From Copromyces sp. CBS 386.78 (Eukaryota > Ascomycota > Sordariomycetes > Sordariales > Sordariaceae), in contig MU839104.1 in assembly GCA_030685235.1 (NCBI GenBank), positions 124,001-188,000 of the forward strand: a stretch of 64,000 nucleotides of DNA, in the 5' to 3' direction. Under the pieces are notes generated by a model. That model ran no database searches and was not told where the DNA came from. It saw nothing but the letters and a program-made list of their open reading frames with translations. The translations under genes were made by a program, and so were the position numbers. Shown here piece by piece: positions 31,788 to 43,200 of this stretch (position 1 is its first letter; every line of letters starts with the position of its first letter).

Positions 31788-32321
31788 TTAGGTCGTGTCT
31801 GGCCCCTGAGGGGATTGTTTTTTCGATCGCCTTCGGAGTTTCCTTTTTTCGCTCTTTTGTTTTTTCCTGTCTGAGTCGTGGTAAAAAGGCAATTCTCCTT
31901 CCAAGACCCTTCTGCTTTCCTCCCCCTCTTCCTGCTTCCGCTTTAACGCCTCTTCCTCCTGGCGCTGTTTTTCCAACCGTTCCTCCTTCATGCGTTGTTT
32001 TTGAGCTTCGGTTTCCTGGATAAGCTGCAGTTTCTGTTGGTGGGCCTTTTCCCTCTCGGCCTCCGCCGCCGCTTCCTCGGCCCTTTTCTTTTGTTCAGCT
32101 TCCTTTCTCTGGAGCTCCGCCTTCGCCTCCTGCTGCTTCTGAAGTCGTGCCTTTTCCTCGGCCTCCTGGCGTTTTTTCTCGTTTACACATTTCACGCAGG
32201 GGTGATACACCCCATGATGACCATTTTGGCCGTGTACCTCGCAGGGCTTCCAGTGTCCCTTTCTAAGGCAGCTTAGATCGCCCACGGCTCTGCACTGCGG
32301 GCTGCGCATTTTCAACGGCAT
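31788..32321 (-). CDS. Orphan protein: Cys/His-rich head plus charged coiled coil
   Basis: Single exon, 177 residues, family not recognised. Residues 1-50 contain five cysteines and four histidines, ending in HPCVKC, a spacing suggestive of a small zinc-binding knuckle. From residue 48 to about 150 the protein is a continuous Glu/Lys/Gln/Arg-rich predicted coiled coil (for example EKKRQEAEEKARLQKQQEA). The C-terminus is very basic (KKQKSEKRKLRRRSKK), like a nuclear localisation signal. Continuity of heptads and the Cys/His head argue for a real gene. A second ATG 12 bases downstream is an alternative start. Confidence 0.6.
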   Translation of the reverse strand: MPLKMRSPQCRAVGDLSCLRKGHWKPCEVHGQNGHHGVYHPCVKCVNEKKRQEAEEKARLQKQQEAKAELQRKEAEQKKRAEEAAAEAEREKAHQQKLQLIQETEAQKQRMKEERLEKQRQEEEALKRKQEEGEESRRVLEGELPFYHDSDRKKQKSEKRKLRRRSKKQSPQGPDTT

Positions 32322-35300
32322 TTCGTTAGCAGTCGGAACCCAGCGGTCCGGGAAGAGTGCGGAGGCATGGACGCGGCTATCGTGGACATCTCGTGAGATT
32401 CGAAAGCTCGGTTGTGCAGAGTTGCTGTGTCAGTTCTGGAGTGATTCATCACGGGGTTCGGAATGTTTTCGATGCTACCGATACCACCATCCTGCTTGTC
32501 ACACGAGCGAGTAGCTAAGTTGACTGCGCTCGGGAATATCCGTCGTTGCGTGTGCCGCTCGCCGCTCATGTGATAAGAGCAGGCGGGTACGTAACCCGTT
32601 CGTCTCGTCCAGGGACTCCATCTGGCTCAAGCGAGAACCCGAATCCCCCGAGACATTGCGGCATCTTGTTTTCGGTGGACTTGCGCAGAAGGCTGTAACT
32701 GCCCAATCCCTCCCTGAATAGCAGACAGGTGGCACTGTCAAGCAGAGCAGGCCACTCGGGACAAGGATAATGTCTGTTGACGAATTTTCAGTTATAACGG
32801 TACTACAACTCAAGACAAACATCCGGAAGTGGGCGTCGGGTAGTACTTAATCTTGAGCTATCTTGCAATGTAACTGGCCTGCTATGCTTTTCGCTTTGCA
32901 AGAGAGTGCGTTGGGCAGATTAACTGCCTTGCTGGAGGCCACCAACAAAGATGCCGACCGATACCTAAGCCATCTTAGCACAAGATATATTGGGGGCTGG
33001 ACTCACCAGTGATGCACTGGATGTTTGGGAGGCATTGCGCTCTGTTCGTCTCTCAAACGTGAGCCAATGTTAGTGATGTTTGGTAGTTGGCTCTACTTCC
33101 AGGGGGAGTGTCGGATCGGCTGTATCGGGAGAAAATCTGTCTGATGTTATCCTTCATCGCCACGGTTACTTGTCAAGGTAACGTCAGCTAAGGAGGGGAT
33201 GGGTGTCGCCTGTGGTTGCTGATCGGTGGGGATGGATTCGGAGTCGATGGGTGTCCCTGATTTGGTCGAGTGACGACGGACAGCTCGTTAATCGTTGATA
33301 CCTTCTCGTATGGTAAGAAGATTTCGCTTGAGATTGTTTCTCATGGTTTGAAGGTTGCAAATGCCTACCGACGACTAAGTGAGTTGCCTTTCCGGATGCT
33401 GGGAAGGATGTTGTTTGAGGTTGAAGGGTTGGAGGAATCAAAAAAAAGGTCAAGTTTTGGAAAATGGGGAGGGGATTATATACTCGTGGATGAGAGCTGG
33501 GCAAAAATCAGGGGCTCGGTAGCTGGATCAGGTATATGCACAAGCCATGCAAATATGCAGTACTCTAGCCACGCTCATTCAGGTAATTATACGTCCGATT
33601 CGATGTTTTTTGAAGTCGTGATCCTGAAAGCTTGTTGCCTGACACTGTATTTTCTCTTCCGTTGTCCCAGGTTTCTGGTTTTCTTTTCCCTCTTTCCAAG
33701 TTTTCTTTTTCTCCGATGGATGCGTTGTATACTGAGGCGTTTTATATATTTACTATATATTCACCCTGCATATATGCATTCACACCTACAGTCGGCGCAA
33801 GGTGTTGCTCTCCGAGATGCGCATGTCAGATGCACATTACGGCCGTAGAATCATCATCGTTGGCCTCACGGCATACCTATGTGGTCTACCCGAGGCCCAG
33901 CCTGTCGTAATGCATGGCACAACGAACTGTCCATCAAGAAGAGACGACCTCGAGAAAAAAGTATAAGAAGCCGGCTATCTCTGCTCGAAAAGAACGAAAC
34001 ATCTCATCATCCAGCACAGCAACCAATAACATGGATTATTTCTCTCCGTACTCGTCGGATGGGGTGGCTACGGGCGCGGCTGGGAGTGCTGCTAATACGG
34101 GGCCTAGTGCTTTTACTTTGGCCTAAGGCACTTGAGAGAGAGCTTGATGAGGGGGCTTTGACGATGGATTTTTTTTTTTGTGGCTTTTGCGGAGATGGAA
34201 GGTGGAAGGGGAGTTTTGACATTGGGAAACACGGTGAGGTCGCAATCAAGTGGTAGGGAGGCTCAGGGGGGAAGGAACGGTGGACTAGTGTAACTGGCGG
34301 TTTAGCAGACTGAGATTTCCTTTGAGAAAATAACAAGAAAACGCCTTTCGGGCACCAAAACCTCTTGATCCCGTAAAACTTGTTGAAATTGATCATCTCC
34401 TGTCGTTTTGTGGACATCTTTTGAATTGTCGTGGGTTGTGTGCGACACACAAGGCAACGATGAAGCGTTTGATGATAGGTTGTAGTGAGTTGCTAAAGGG
34501 AAAGAATGTGTGGAGAGGTCTGGAGGGCTAAATGAGGCCGTGCGGTATACCGCATCCTCTCAGGCGATTTGGTTTTACTCAACAGGGGGTATAATTAGCT
34601 TTTGACCAATGTGCTGGTGAGTGGATGTGGATCGCAAGGTTTCTCGGGAACGATCCAGTAACATGATTGCCCTCTGGTTTGAGTAAAACCAAATCGCCTA
34701 AGAGGATGCGGTAGGTGAATGGCACCCAGGTGCACGTGCCTCCAACAGGTTGTATGTACCCCTTTCCTCCTCCCAAACGATCCGTCATGACCCACAACAA
34801 TGTCGTTGAACATCACCACGGACACTCGTCGATATCTACACCAAACAAGCTCCAAACTTCGTAGTAGAATCAACAGCTCTTGATGCATATGTAATGTTCC
34901 AGGTTTCATACTTGCTTCCTTCCACAAGACATGTTATTTGCTGACGTTTTAAACTGCACATCGTTGGTCAGTCACGGATGGGATGCATCAAAATTCTGGG
35001 GCTGCAACGAATAGACTAAAGGACGGGCAGATGGTATTTCCTTACTGCATAATTGAGTTTCATCTTCCAATCAAAAAACTGAGAGTCGGTTTAGGTGCTC
35101 CCAAGTTACGCAGATCCGGTGCACCAGAAGCCGTGTACTGTCACGGTGCTCATGTCGGCACTCCACGCCCGAGCCGGCGACGTTGCCGAACTCGACCGGT
35201 GTGGCACTGCTTCGCAGACCGTGGGGCAACTGAGAAGGTACTCCTAAGAAGGCAGAAGATTAGATGCAATGCAATCTGCAGTCCATGCATGGAGGGTCTG

Positions 35301-35983
35301 TATGCGGTTCGCCAACCTTGGTGCGTCGAATTGTCACCGACGAACCACCTGATATTTGAATCCCGACACAAGCCTCGGCGGATTATTACGAAGAATGAGA
35401 GTTGGCCATGCTTCCCAGCGGCCAGGAACCTGGGTTGCCTGAATGAACGAACACGCTAGATCACCGGAACATTTGCAACTGCCTCTATCAGGAACAGGTT
35501 TGCACCCCAAAGCGGCGCCACAAAACACATTCGCCGAGAATCGCACCATAACTGAGGCTCTTCGTGATCATGGAGTTTCTTTAACACGCTAGAATGACGA
35601 ATGAGGATTTTAACGAGACTGGATAGCAGCCCATGCTTCCGCCCGGCGGGCGACGGTCCTTTAAGAAAGCCGAAAAATCCGCCGGACTTGATAAACTCCA
35701 CCGCCATCCGACCATCCCATCCGCTGTTTATCCATCTATCTACGCAAGACAAATGCATTCACTAACCAGCCACCGCCAACGAAGAGATTTTTAGAGCCTC
35801 TGTACCCCCATCACCCACCCCCTCTCGTCGATTCCGACACCGACATCAACAGTAGACCAATCAATTACAGCACCCTATCCCTCCCCAACCAACCAACAAC
35901 AGATGACCAAAACATCCATCTGATTTCATCCAACAACTACTACCACCCCAACTCTCACAACAACCTCCAAATGAATTACCAAA
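32322..35983. other. 3.7-kb gene-poor region
   Basis: No family-bearing gene. It contains the MITE-like inverted repeat at 34550-34711. A 31-codon frame starts at 34031 (MDYFSPYSSDGVATG...) after an A/C-rich leader, but its status is uncertain. Other long frames lack ATG starts or motifs. The right end is the 3' region of the membrane-protein gene. Confidence 0.5.
34550..34711. mobile_element. MITE-like element with 33-bp terminal inverted repeats
   Basis: Arms at 34550-34582 and 34679-34711 are reverse complements with one C/T mismatch; about 96 bases lie between. The ends start CCGCATCC and are flanked on both sides by TA, the target duplication used by Tc1/mariner elements. There is no coding capacity. 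A stem-loop regulatory structure is an alternative reading. Confidence 0.6.
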
Positions 35984-37192
35984 TTACCTCAAAGCAGGGT
36001 GTCCCTCATTATGATCCGAGAAGGGATTCGGCACACCACTCGTCGGGCTTCCGCTTCCCGACCCCCCCCTAACGCCCGCCGCGCCTCCATACCCAGTATT
36101 ACTAGCCATATGCGGCGGCGGGGCGGGCACATCGTCATACTCATTGTTCAGCGGGACACCCTGATACCCACTACCGCCCATATAACCCGTGTTCCCACCC
36201 ATAAGCGGCTGCTCCAGCATGTGTTCCTGCTCCTGCTGGTGCTGGTCGCTTGCGGGGGCGGCAGCACCGCGCTTGCTAGCGACCATGGCGCTGGTCTTGG
36301 CCTCCTTAGCAATCTTGGCCGCCTCGGCCGCGCGCTCGAGCTTCTTTATCGTACGGCGCTCGCGGCAGCAGAAAAAGCACAACCCACAGATGGAAAGGGC
36401 GATGGTGGCGGCGAAGTAGACGGCCATGACAATGCCGGCCGTGTCGAGACCGCTCTGCTTGTACATGCAGCTGATGCCTTGGCCGTTCTCATTGCGGCAG
36501 ATCAGGCCCTCAACGCACACGTCGACGGGGACCGAGGTCTGGAAGCAGGGGAGTTTCTTGCCAGAGGAGGTGCCCGTGGACTGGATGGGGCAGGACTGAA
36601 CTTCCTTGTCGGACTTGGTCAGGCAGACGAGGGGCGACTTGGGCCGCTCGGTGCCGGCGACGGGGCGGGTCTCGGCGGTTTCACCGGCGCGGGGCAGGAT
36701 GGGCGCGGCGGTGATCTTGGACATCATCAAGGCGACATCGGGGTCGACGGGGGCCGGGGTGACGGCGGCGCGGGCGACGGCGACTGGCTGGGCGGGGACA
36801 ACGGGAATGCGCAGGCGGTGGTTGTAAAAGGCATCCTTCTCGTTGAGGGAGCGTTGGCCCAGCTGATGATGCTCGTGGGGGGCGGGCGCGGAGCAGCGCT
36901 TGGCGGCCGCGACGATCTGGCCGGGCGTTTCCTCCTCGTTGCAGCCGGAATCGATGTAGCACTTTGTCAGAGTCTTGAGGAATTTGGCGTCGCCGGTCGA
37001 CAGGTCGGTGGGAAAGGTGGAGAAGTAGTGGTTGAGGGCGCCCTCGTCACCGCAGGCCGCGATGGCGGCCAGCTCGTGGCTGCGGGTGCGCAGACATTCT
37101 AGACCGGGAACCTCAGAGGCAGAAACCGGTGAGAAGAGGAGGAGGGAGAGGGAAGCCAAGGCGGCGAGGGACGAGTGTTTCGTTGACGCCAT
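35984..37192 (-). CDS. Secreted-type single-pass membrane protein with Cys-rich ectodomain
   Basis: Single exon, 402 residues from the ATG at 37192; the open frame continues upstream, but only this start gives a signal peptide (LAALASLSLLLFSPVSA, residues about 9-25). The ectodomain holds a first Cys-rich module with cysteines in LECLRT, AACGDEG, KCYIDSGC and RCSAP. A Pro/Val linker follows, then a second module with six cysteines (LVCLTKSD ... CMYKQ). One membrane segment (GIVMAVYFAATIALSICGLC) is followed by CFFCCRERR, with palmitoylatable cysteines and basic stop-transfer residues. The cytosolic tail has a charged helix and a Gly/Tyr/Pro-rich end. This architecture resembles fungal wall sensors or plasma-membrane proteins; no named family recognised. 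Confidence 0.8.
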   Translation of the reverse strand: MASTKHSSLAALASLSLLLFSPVSASEVPGLECLRTRSHELAAIAACGDEGALNHYFSTFPTDLSTGDAKFLKTLTKCYIDSGCNEEETPGQIVAAAKRCSAPAPHEHHQLGQRSLNEKDAFYNHRLRIPVVPAQPVAVARAAVTPAPVDPDVALMMSKITAAPILPRAGETAETRPVAGTERPKSPLVCLTKSDKEVQSCPIQSTGTSSGKKLPCFQTSVPVDVCVEGLICRNENGQGISCMYKQSGLDTAGIVMAVYFAATIALSICGLCFFCCRERRTIKKLERAAEAAKIAKEAKTSAMVASKRGAAAPASDQHQQEQEHMLEQPLMGGNTGYMGGSGYQGVPLNNEYDDVPAPPPHMASNTGYGGAAGVRGGSGSGSPTSGVPNPFSDHNEGHPALR

Positions 37193-39259
37193 CTTTCTTT
37201 CTGTTCGTCCCGTCAGGCTGGTCGACTTGGCGGGCGGTCGGGCGGTCGTCAGTCGGGTCGGATCGAGCCGTGGCTTGCTTGCTTGCTTGTCGGAATGGGA
37301 TCCGATCACAAGTTGGCGAATGGGCAGTAGCGGTGGAGCTGAATGGCGACTGCCAGGTGGAATGCACAGGGCGGGATCTTCAGGTCGGCTTTCCTGTTCC
37401 TGGATGATTTTGTGAATGTTTGCAGCGGGAACCTGTTGTGCGCCCGAAACACGAGGTTTGGTGATCCCAGTAGGATGTGCGAAGTTGAGGAGTTTGGAGG
37501 GACTGAATGGGCGGCCTGGCACTCTGGTTTGTCGTCCTGGGTTGTGCAGTGTGTGTTTGGGTGATGCCCGTTGGTCCAGGGATCGATCGGCACGTTGCAG
37601 GTAGAATGTCGTAGGTTAGTGGAGACAAGAGACAGAGCTGAAGACAACAAAAACAACACAACAAAGTGAAGCTATCGCCGTCTTTTTTTCCCTTCCTAGA
37701 ATGAGTCGCAAGGGAGATGATGCGGAGGGTGGATGGACCAGGAATGTAAAGCAGGAGAGGAATGGAAGCGGACGGCGGCGTGTGTTTGAGAAATGGAAAA
37801 AGGTCAGCTTGAGCCATGTTTGAGCGAACCCCTGCAATTCCAGAGCGACCGCCTCCTTTTTCGCTCCTTTTTTTTTTTCTCTCCCTTGGCCGCCGCCCCC
37901 GTTCTCGATTCGACGACGGGGACCAGACAGGCCGAAAGAACCAAACATTGCTTGACAGCGATCTCCCCAGTGGGCATCAGGCACCTGGCATATCGTGACA
38001 TGGCTGACAGCCTCTCTCTGCCGCTGCCGCTGCCAGCTACGGGGACACTCCCGGCTTACCTAGGGCGGGCTGAAAATAGGAACTCTACAGGACCACCACC
38101 ACCAACACACTTTCACGACAACCTCTAGCATCCTCGCACATCCAACAAGGCGTAGCACCGCCCAACGTCCGTAGGGTTCCCGCAAGAAGCACAGCGCCAG
38201 CTGCTTGGCTTGTGCCTTGGGCTGCCTGCTTGCCTTCCTGTCGCTGTCAGATTCAGATTTCCATGGACGGACAGGGATCCATCCCTCGAAGGTCTCTTCT
38301 CGCCTTTTGGTCGCTTTGGTCCCAGCGAGATTGAGAAGGGGCTTGGCATGCGAGCCGAACCTAGGTCCCCACCTGCACTGTCAGTTTTACACCTGTCCAA
38401 TCAGGGGCACCGGATTGATGGACCCCTTTTGCCCAGCCTTTTGCTCCGTTTTGGGGGTTCCGTTTACCATGTCATCGATCCCAAACTGTCCCCAAACCTC
38501 TCAATGACAAAATGTAATGGCTAGGTACAGATTGGACAGCCATCATCGATATTCATCATAGCATAATGAAACTCCCAAATGGCATACTCGGGGGAAGATT
38601 ACGCCTTGGTTATAGAACGAAACGAATCAGATTAGATGTGAAAACACCTAGGGAGGTTGGCTCGAGGTCTTATGTATCTCGTCCCCGTCCGTTAAAAGTA
38701 CCGAGCTAACGCACAAACCAGTATTGGACTGTACATAGTCAAAATGTGGCTGAGCTTGACCACCACCAACATTAAACGCTTGCATGTCAAGACTCAACTC
38801 AATGTCTCAAAGCCAGCAAATTTCTCCTTACTTTGAATTGTACAGTAACCTTTCCTACCTACTTACGTAGCTGCTATTTCGCTTCCATGTTCAATCCATA
38901 GGTACATATGCTGCTGAAGGAAAAAAAAAAAAAAAAAACCAGACCAGACCACGGGAGATCAATGGGTATGATGAGCCTCATCAGCGTTCTCCTCCTCCTC
39001 TAATAACACACCAGTACTATCCCCCTCGCATCATTGTTGTGTGATGAATATTCGCTATTTCCTCCTCTTCCTCCTTGAATAATCAACAGCAAAAAGAAAA
39101 AGAAGAAAGAAAGAGAGAATGCATACTTCAAATGCCATGTTCCTTACAAGTCACGCCTATCGCTACTAGGTCGGCCTCCAATGTTCTATTACCCGTCCGT
39201 TTGGGGTCGCTGATCCACCTATACCCCTAATCAAATCAAAGCCTTCCCATCCATCTTAA
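37193..39259. other. Intergenic region
   Basis: Promoter of the membrane-protein gene at the left, 3' region of the nst1 unit at the right. An A18 run lies at 38921-38938. No gene was recognised between. Confidence 0.55.
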
Positions 39260-40243
39260 TCACCACCACGACGTTTTCCGTTCGGGGTTATTTCGCTGGC
39301 CTTGCTGATTACTTGCACTACGAGTCCCCGGCCTGGAAGGTGTGGCTGTCTCCGAAAGCGAGGGGACTGAAAATCTGCCAAACGAGAAAGCCTCTGGATT
39401 GTCGTGTCCCTGAGCAGCAGGTGCAGGTGATCCCGAGGAAGCTCGCCAATTCACCGAAGACGAGGCGTGGCCCCGATTTCTGCCAAAAGAAAAATCATCT
39501 AGATTGCTCTGATCTTGACGCACAGGCGTGGTCGATGTTGAGGGAGATCGCCAATTTGTCAAAGACGAGGAGTGGCCTTGATTTTGCGAATTATACGATG
39601 GCCCATGGCTACCGGATTGGGCAGTAGAAGATGACGTGCGGCCCCGATTTCTGCCAAAAGAAAAATCATCTAGATTACTCGGATCTTGACGCACAGGCGT
39701 GGTCGATGTTGAGGGAGATCGCCAATTTGTCAAAGAAGGGCGGCCTCGATTTCGCGAATAATATGCTGCCCAATCGCTATCAGATTGGACTGTAGAAGAT
39801 GACGCACGGCCCCGATTTCTGCCGAAAGAAATATCATTTGGATTGGTTTGTCCTTGAGCAGTAGGCGTGTTGAATCGCGAGGAGGATCCCCAATCGTTAC
39901 CATATGCGGAGGTAGTTGAATAACGCCTTTCTGCAGCCGTTTCAGAATGCGACAACCGACGCGAAATCTGGTCACCACTGGACTGATTGCGCAACCGTGC
40001 TGAGTCTGTACCCAGACCCGCGCCTGTCCTGAGTCGCTCTCTTAGAGACCCAAAATCTCTTAACACTACTTCACCTTCCGACGGTGCCTGTGATTGCCTT
40101 TCCGCATCCTCCCTTCCATCATCGTCACCGTTCACATCTCCTGCGCTTCCCCTCACCGTCACCGAACGGTACGAATGTTCCTCGGTTGTCCCCCCAGGCT
40201 GCGGTAGCTCTCTTTGCCCGGCCGAATGCGATGCGTTATCTTC
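39260..40243 (-). CDS. Met-less in-frame continuation of nst1 (327 codons after TAG)
   Basis: An open frame of 327 codons starts directly after the nst1 stop TAG (40246-40244), in the same frame, and ends at TGA 39262. It contains no ATG at all, so it cannot be translated as an independent gene without an upstream exon. Its composition is Ser/Arg/Asn/Gly-rich, with a repeat of about 57 codons around PVRQDxSNLDDFSFGRNRGR and LTNWRSPSTSTTP in three to four copies. A weak 57-nt intron, 40255-40199 (GTCAGA ... CCGCAG), would remove the stop in frame and give a 1560-residue Nst1. Stop-codon readthrough, or a recently created stop, are alternatives. Confidence 0.5.
   Translation of the reverse strand, partial: EDNASHSAGQRELPQPGGTTEEHSYRSVTVRGSAGDVNGDDDGREDAERQSQAPSEGEVVLRDFGSLRERLRTGAGLGTDSARLRNQSSGDQISRRLSHSETAAERRYSTTSAYGNDWGSSSRFNTPTAQGQTNPNDISFGRNRGRASSSTVQSDSDWAAYYSRNRGRPSLTNWRSPSTSTTPVRQDPSNLDDFSFGRNRGRTSSSTAQSGSHGPSYNSQNQGHSSSLTNWRSPSTSTTPVRQDQSNLDDFSFGRNRGHASSSVNWRASSGSPAPAAQGHDNPEAFSFGRFSVPSLSETATPSRPGTRSASNQQGQRNNPERKTSWW
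39470..39895 (-). repeat. Direct repeats of about 171 bp in the Met-less frame
   Basis: Copies starting at about 39470 and 39641 are nearly identical over roughly 85 bases and a third, more diverged, starts near 39808. The period equals 57 codons, so the repeat preserves the reading frame, which argues that the frame has been translated. Confidence 0.75.
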
Positions 40244-43200
40244 CTATGATCTGACATTAAATGAACCTGAACCGACGATCGGGCTGCCGATGTCTCCGGG
40301 ATGCTTAATAGGGCGGTATGGAGCCCGTGAAGCATCATCGTCCGGAACATAGCGAATGAGCGGGGTTCCCGTTGGCGAGGAGGGGTCCCGCACAATAAAA
40401 CTCCCACCGCCGTTGGACGGGTTTCCTTCCGTATCGCAGATATCAAGAACTTCTTTCTCGTTCCCTGTGTATTGCCCCTGCCTCATACGCACCATGATAT
40501 CCCCCAGCGGGATGAACCCATCGTAACCCGAACTACCACCAGTACCGAGTTCCTCACATACAGCGCAGAGCACCTTGCGAAGTGTCACAGACCTCGGGGC
40601 AGAACGCTCCGCGATGGATGGGTTTCGGCCTGGCGGTGCCGGCTGGCTCCACCCTCCGTGATGTGACGGTGATGGGAACCCCGGAGGTGTTTGTACGAAT
40701 GGGTTGTGTTGAAGTTGAGGATTCCAAGGGTTGTTCTGGTGTGACAGTGGAAAACTGGGTTCCATCCCAAACGGTCCCCCACCAAATCCAGGTCCAGATC
40801 GAAGCCCGGGCGCAGACGTCCCAAGCAGACTAAAATGAGATCGGGCAGGGAAATCTTGCTGAGTGTCATCAGGCTCAAGCAGTGCACTACTTCCGAGATG
40901 TACGTCTTGGTCCGCCTTATCGGTTCCGTTCGTTGAGGACTCGAGTGATCGTCGCTGGCCATGGACCACGCTGGCAGGTCTTCCTATGGGCGTAGGCCGA
41001 CTGATGGGCTGACTTGAAGAGCCGACAATCCCGGTTTCGAAGCTACCAGAGCCGTGACGAGCGTGAGACGGCACGCTATCGCTACCTATCAGCGAGCTCA
41101 AGCCTGCAAAGCTTGACATAGGTTGATCCAGGGATCCGGGGAATGGTGAATGTATCGACAGTGCCCGTGCACCCAATGGCGTGGGAAAACCTGGTGGTGT
41201 AGGAAAACCTGGTGGCACATTCATACCTGGTGTCACTCTGTTATAACTGTTGGCAGGGTTATAGAAATGAGGATACTGGGGCTGCATGTGGTTGCTGAAA
41301 CCAGGCGGGGGCTGAGGGGTTGGTTGGAATGGCATGTTCATCGAGGGGCCACTGAATGGATTTGGCTGGGATTGAAGTGATTTGGGACCCGCGTTGGCGG
41401 TTGTCGAGGGGGCGGGTGACGGTAAATGTATCCCGCCCACACCAAACCCGGGCTTGCTGGGTGGGTTCATGGGACCAGGACTTGTATGTACTGGTGTTAA
41501 GGTGTGTGGAGAAGGGTTCTGGCTCGCGGCTGATCCCGGCTGAGATGTCGACCCTGAAGACGTTGCAACACTCTCTTGCTGGTTTGTTTGACGACCCTGA
41601 GCGGGGGCTGGGGCTTTTGGAAACGCCGGGGTGGCGACGGGAATGACTGGCGAGGCGTATGCTGCAGGTTGCTGCGGTAAGGCTGGTACTGCGGCTGGTA
41701 CTGCGGCCGACACGGAAGTCTGAGCCGGCTGAGCAGGCCTCTTGGGTAGAGTGATGGGCACAGGCGCTGTTTTTGCGAGAGCCGCAGCCTTCTGCGCTGT
41801 TCGGTCTTCCTGCTTCGACTTCTCCTTGGCCGCCTTCGCAGCATCCATCTCCGCCTTGGCTTTGGCTTCCTTTTCCCTCTTCTCGCGTCCCTGCTGCTCC
41901 TTTTGTTCCCTTGCCTCTCGTTCCTTTTGCTCGCGGGCCTCCTTCTCCTTGAGACGTGCTTCTTCGCGGGCCTTCTTCTCCCGATCTCTGGCCTCTCGTG
42001 CTTTGCGCTCGTTCTCCTCCCGCTCATGATTGCGTCGCTGGCGTTCAGCTTCCTTGCGCTTTCGTTCCTCTTCCTCCGCCTTCTTCTGAGCCTCCTTCTG
42101 TTTCCTCTTTTCCTCTTCTCTCTGCCTCCTCAGTTCTTTCTGCTTGTCTTCCTCGGCTTTCTTCGCTTTCTCCTCAGCTATCTTTTCCTCTTCACGGCGT
42201 GCCTTCTCTTCAGCTTGCTGCTTTTTTTGCCTCGCCTGCCGTTCCTTCTTCTTTTGGGCTTCCTTCTGCTTTTTGACCTGACGTTCTTCGTCTCGCCTTT
42301 TCTCGGCCTCTTCTTCCTCGAGCAGCATGTTCTGCCGTTCCCTGGCGACCTTTTCACGGTATGCAGTGAGTACCCGCTGCTCGAACATCCTGGCAGCGAA
42401 GATCTGAAACATCCGGCGGCCTTCTTCCATGCGCTGCTCCTCGGTCATGGTCTCCTAAACAACACATTAATGACTCAACGCTCCCTAAAACGATGCTACA
42501 CGTAGAACCCATACCTCTTCGTCCTGACTGTCATAATCCTCATCGTCCTCGTTGTCATATTCGTCGTCGTCGTCGTATTCGTCGTCGTCGTCGTCGTCTA
42601 CCTCATCATCGGCCGGGGGGTGATAATGGGCATTGCGGTCGGCGCCATTGGTGTGAGGGAAGGGGCTAGTAAACTGCTCCCTCGCATCCTCCTCGCGAGC
42701 CATGCGCCGCTCGGCGAGCTGCTCCATCATTTCGATGAATTTTTTGCCGTCATTCTTCAGCAGGTCGTCGGCAACGGTTAGGATCCCGCCTAAAGAAGAT
42801 GAGCCATAAGCGTTATTGCTAGTCCCCGGAGAGGGAATACTCTGTAGAAAAGAGGGAAGAATGGGGAATCTGTCCCTACCCTGCACAGTCAGGCTATTTC
42901 CGAAATTAAAAAAGTCTGCCGGGTAGTCGGACCGGTGCAGTTCTTCTGAAGGCACATCATCACTATAATCATCCTCCTCCTGCTCATCCTCACTGTACTC
43001 TTCCTCAACCTCTTCCTCCTCGTCATCTTCGGCACCATGGTCGACTATTTGCCCATGTGAGGGCTGGTGGTGACTTGAATAGCTTGTGGAGAGGTCACGC
43101 GGGCGCATACCGGTCATGGAGCTGAACGAGGGGCGTCGCCCCAACATCGGAGGCGCTTCGCCCTGGTTGGGATGGTTTGCGTACTGTTCCAATTCCTCGT

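Noticed and set aside
33270..33848. 192-codon plus-strand frame
   Set aside because: Starts with GTG; no domain, and overlaps other frames in a gene-poor region.
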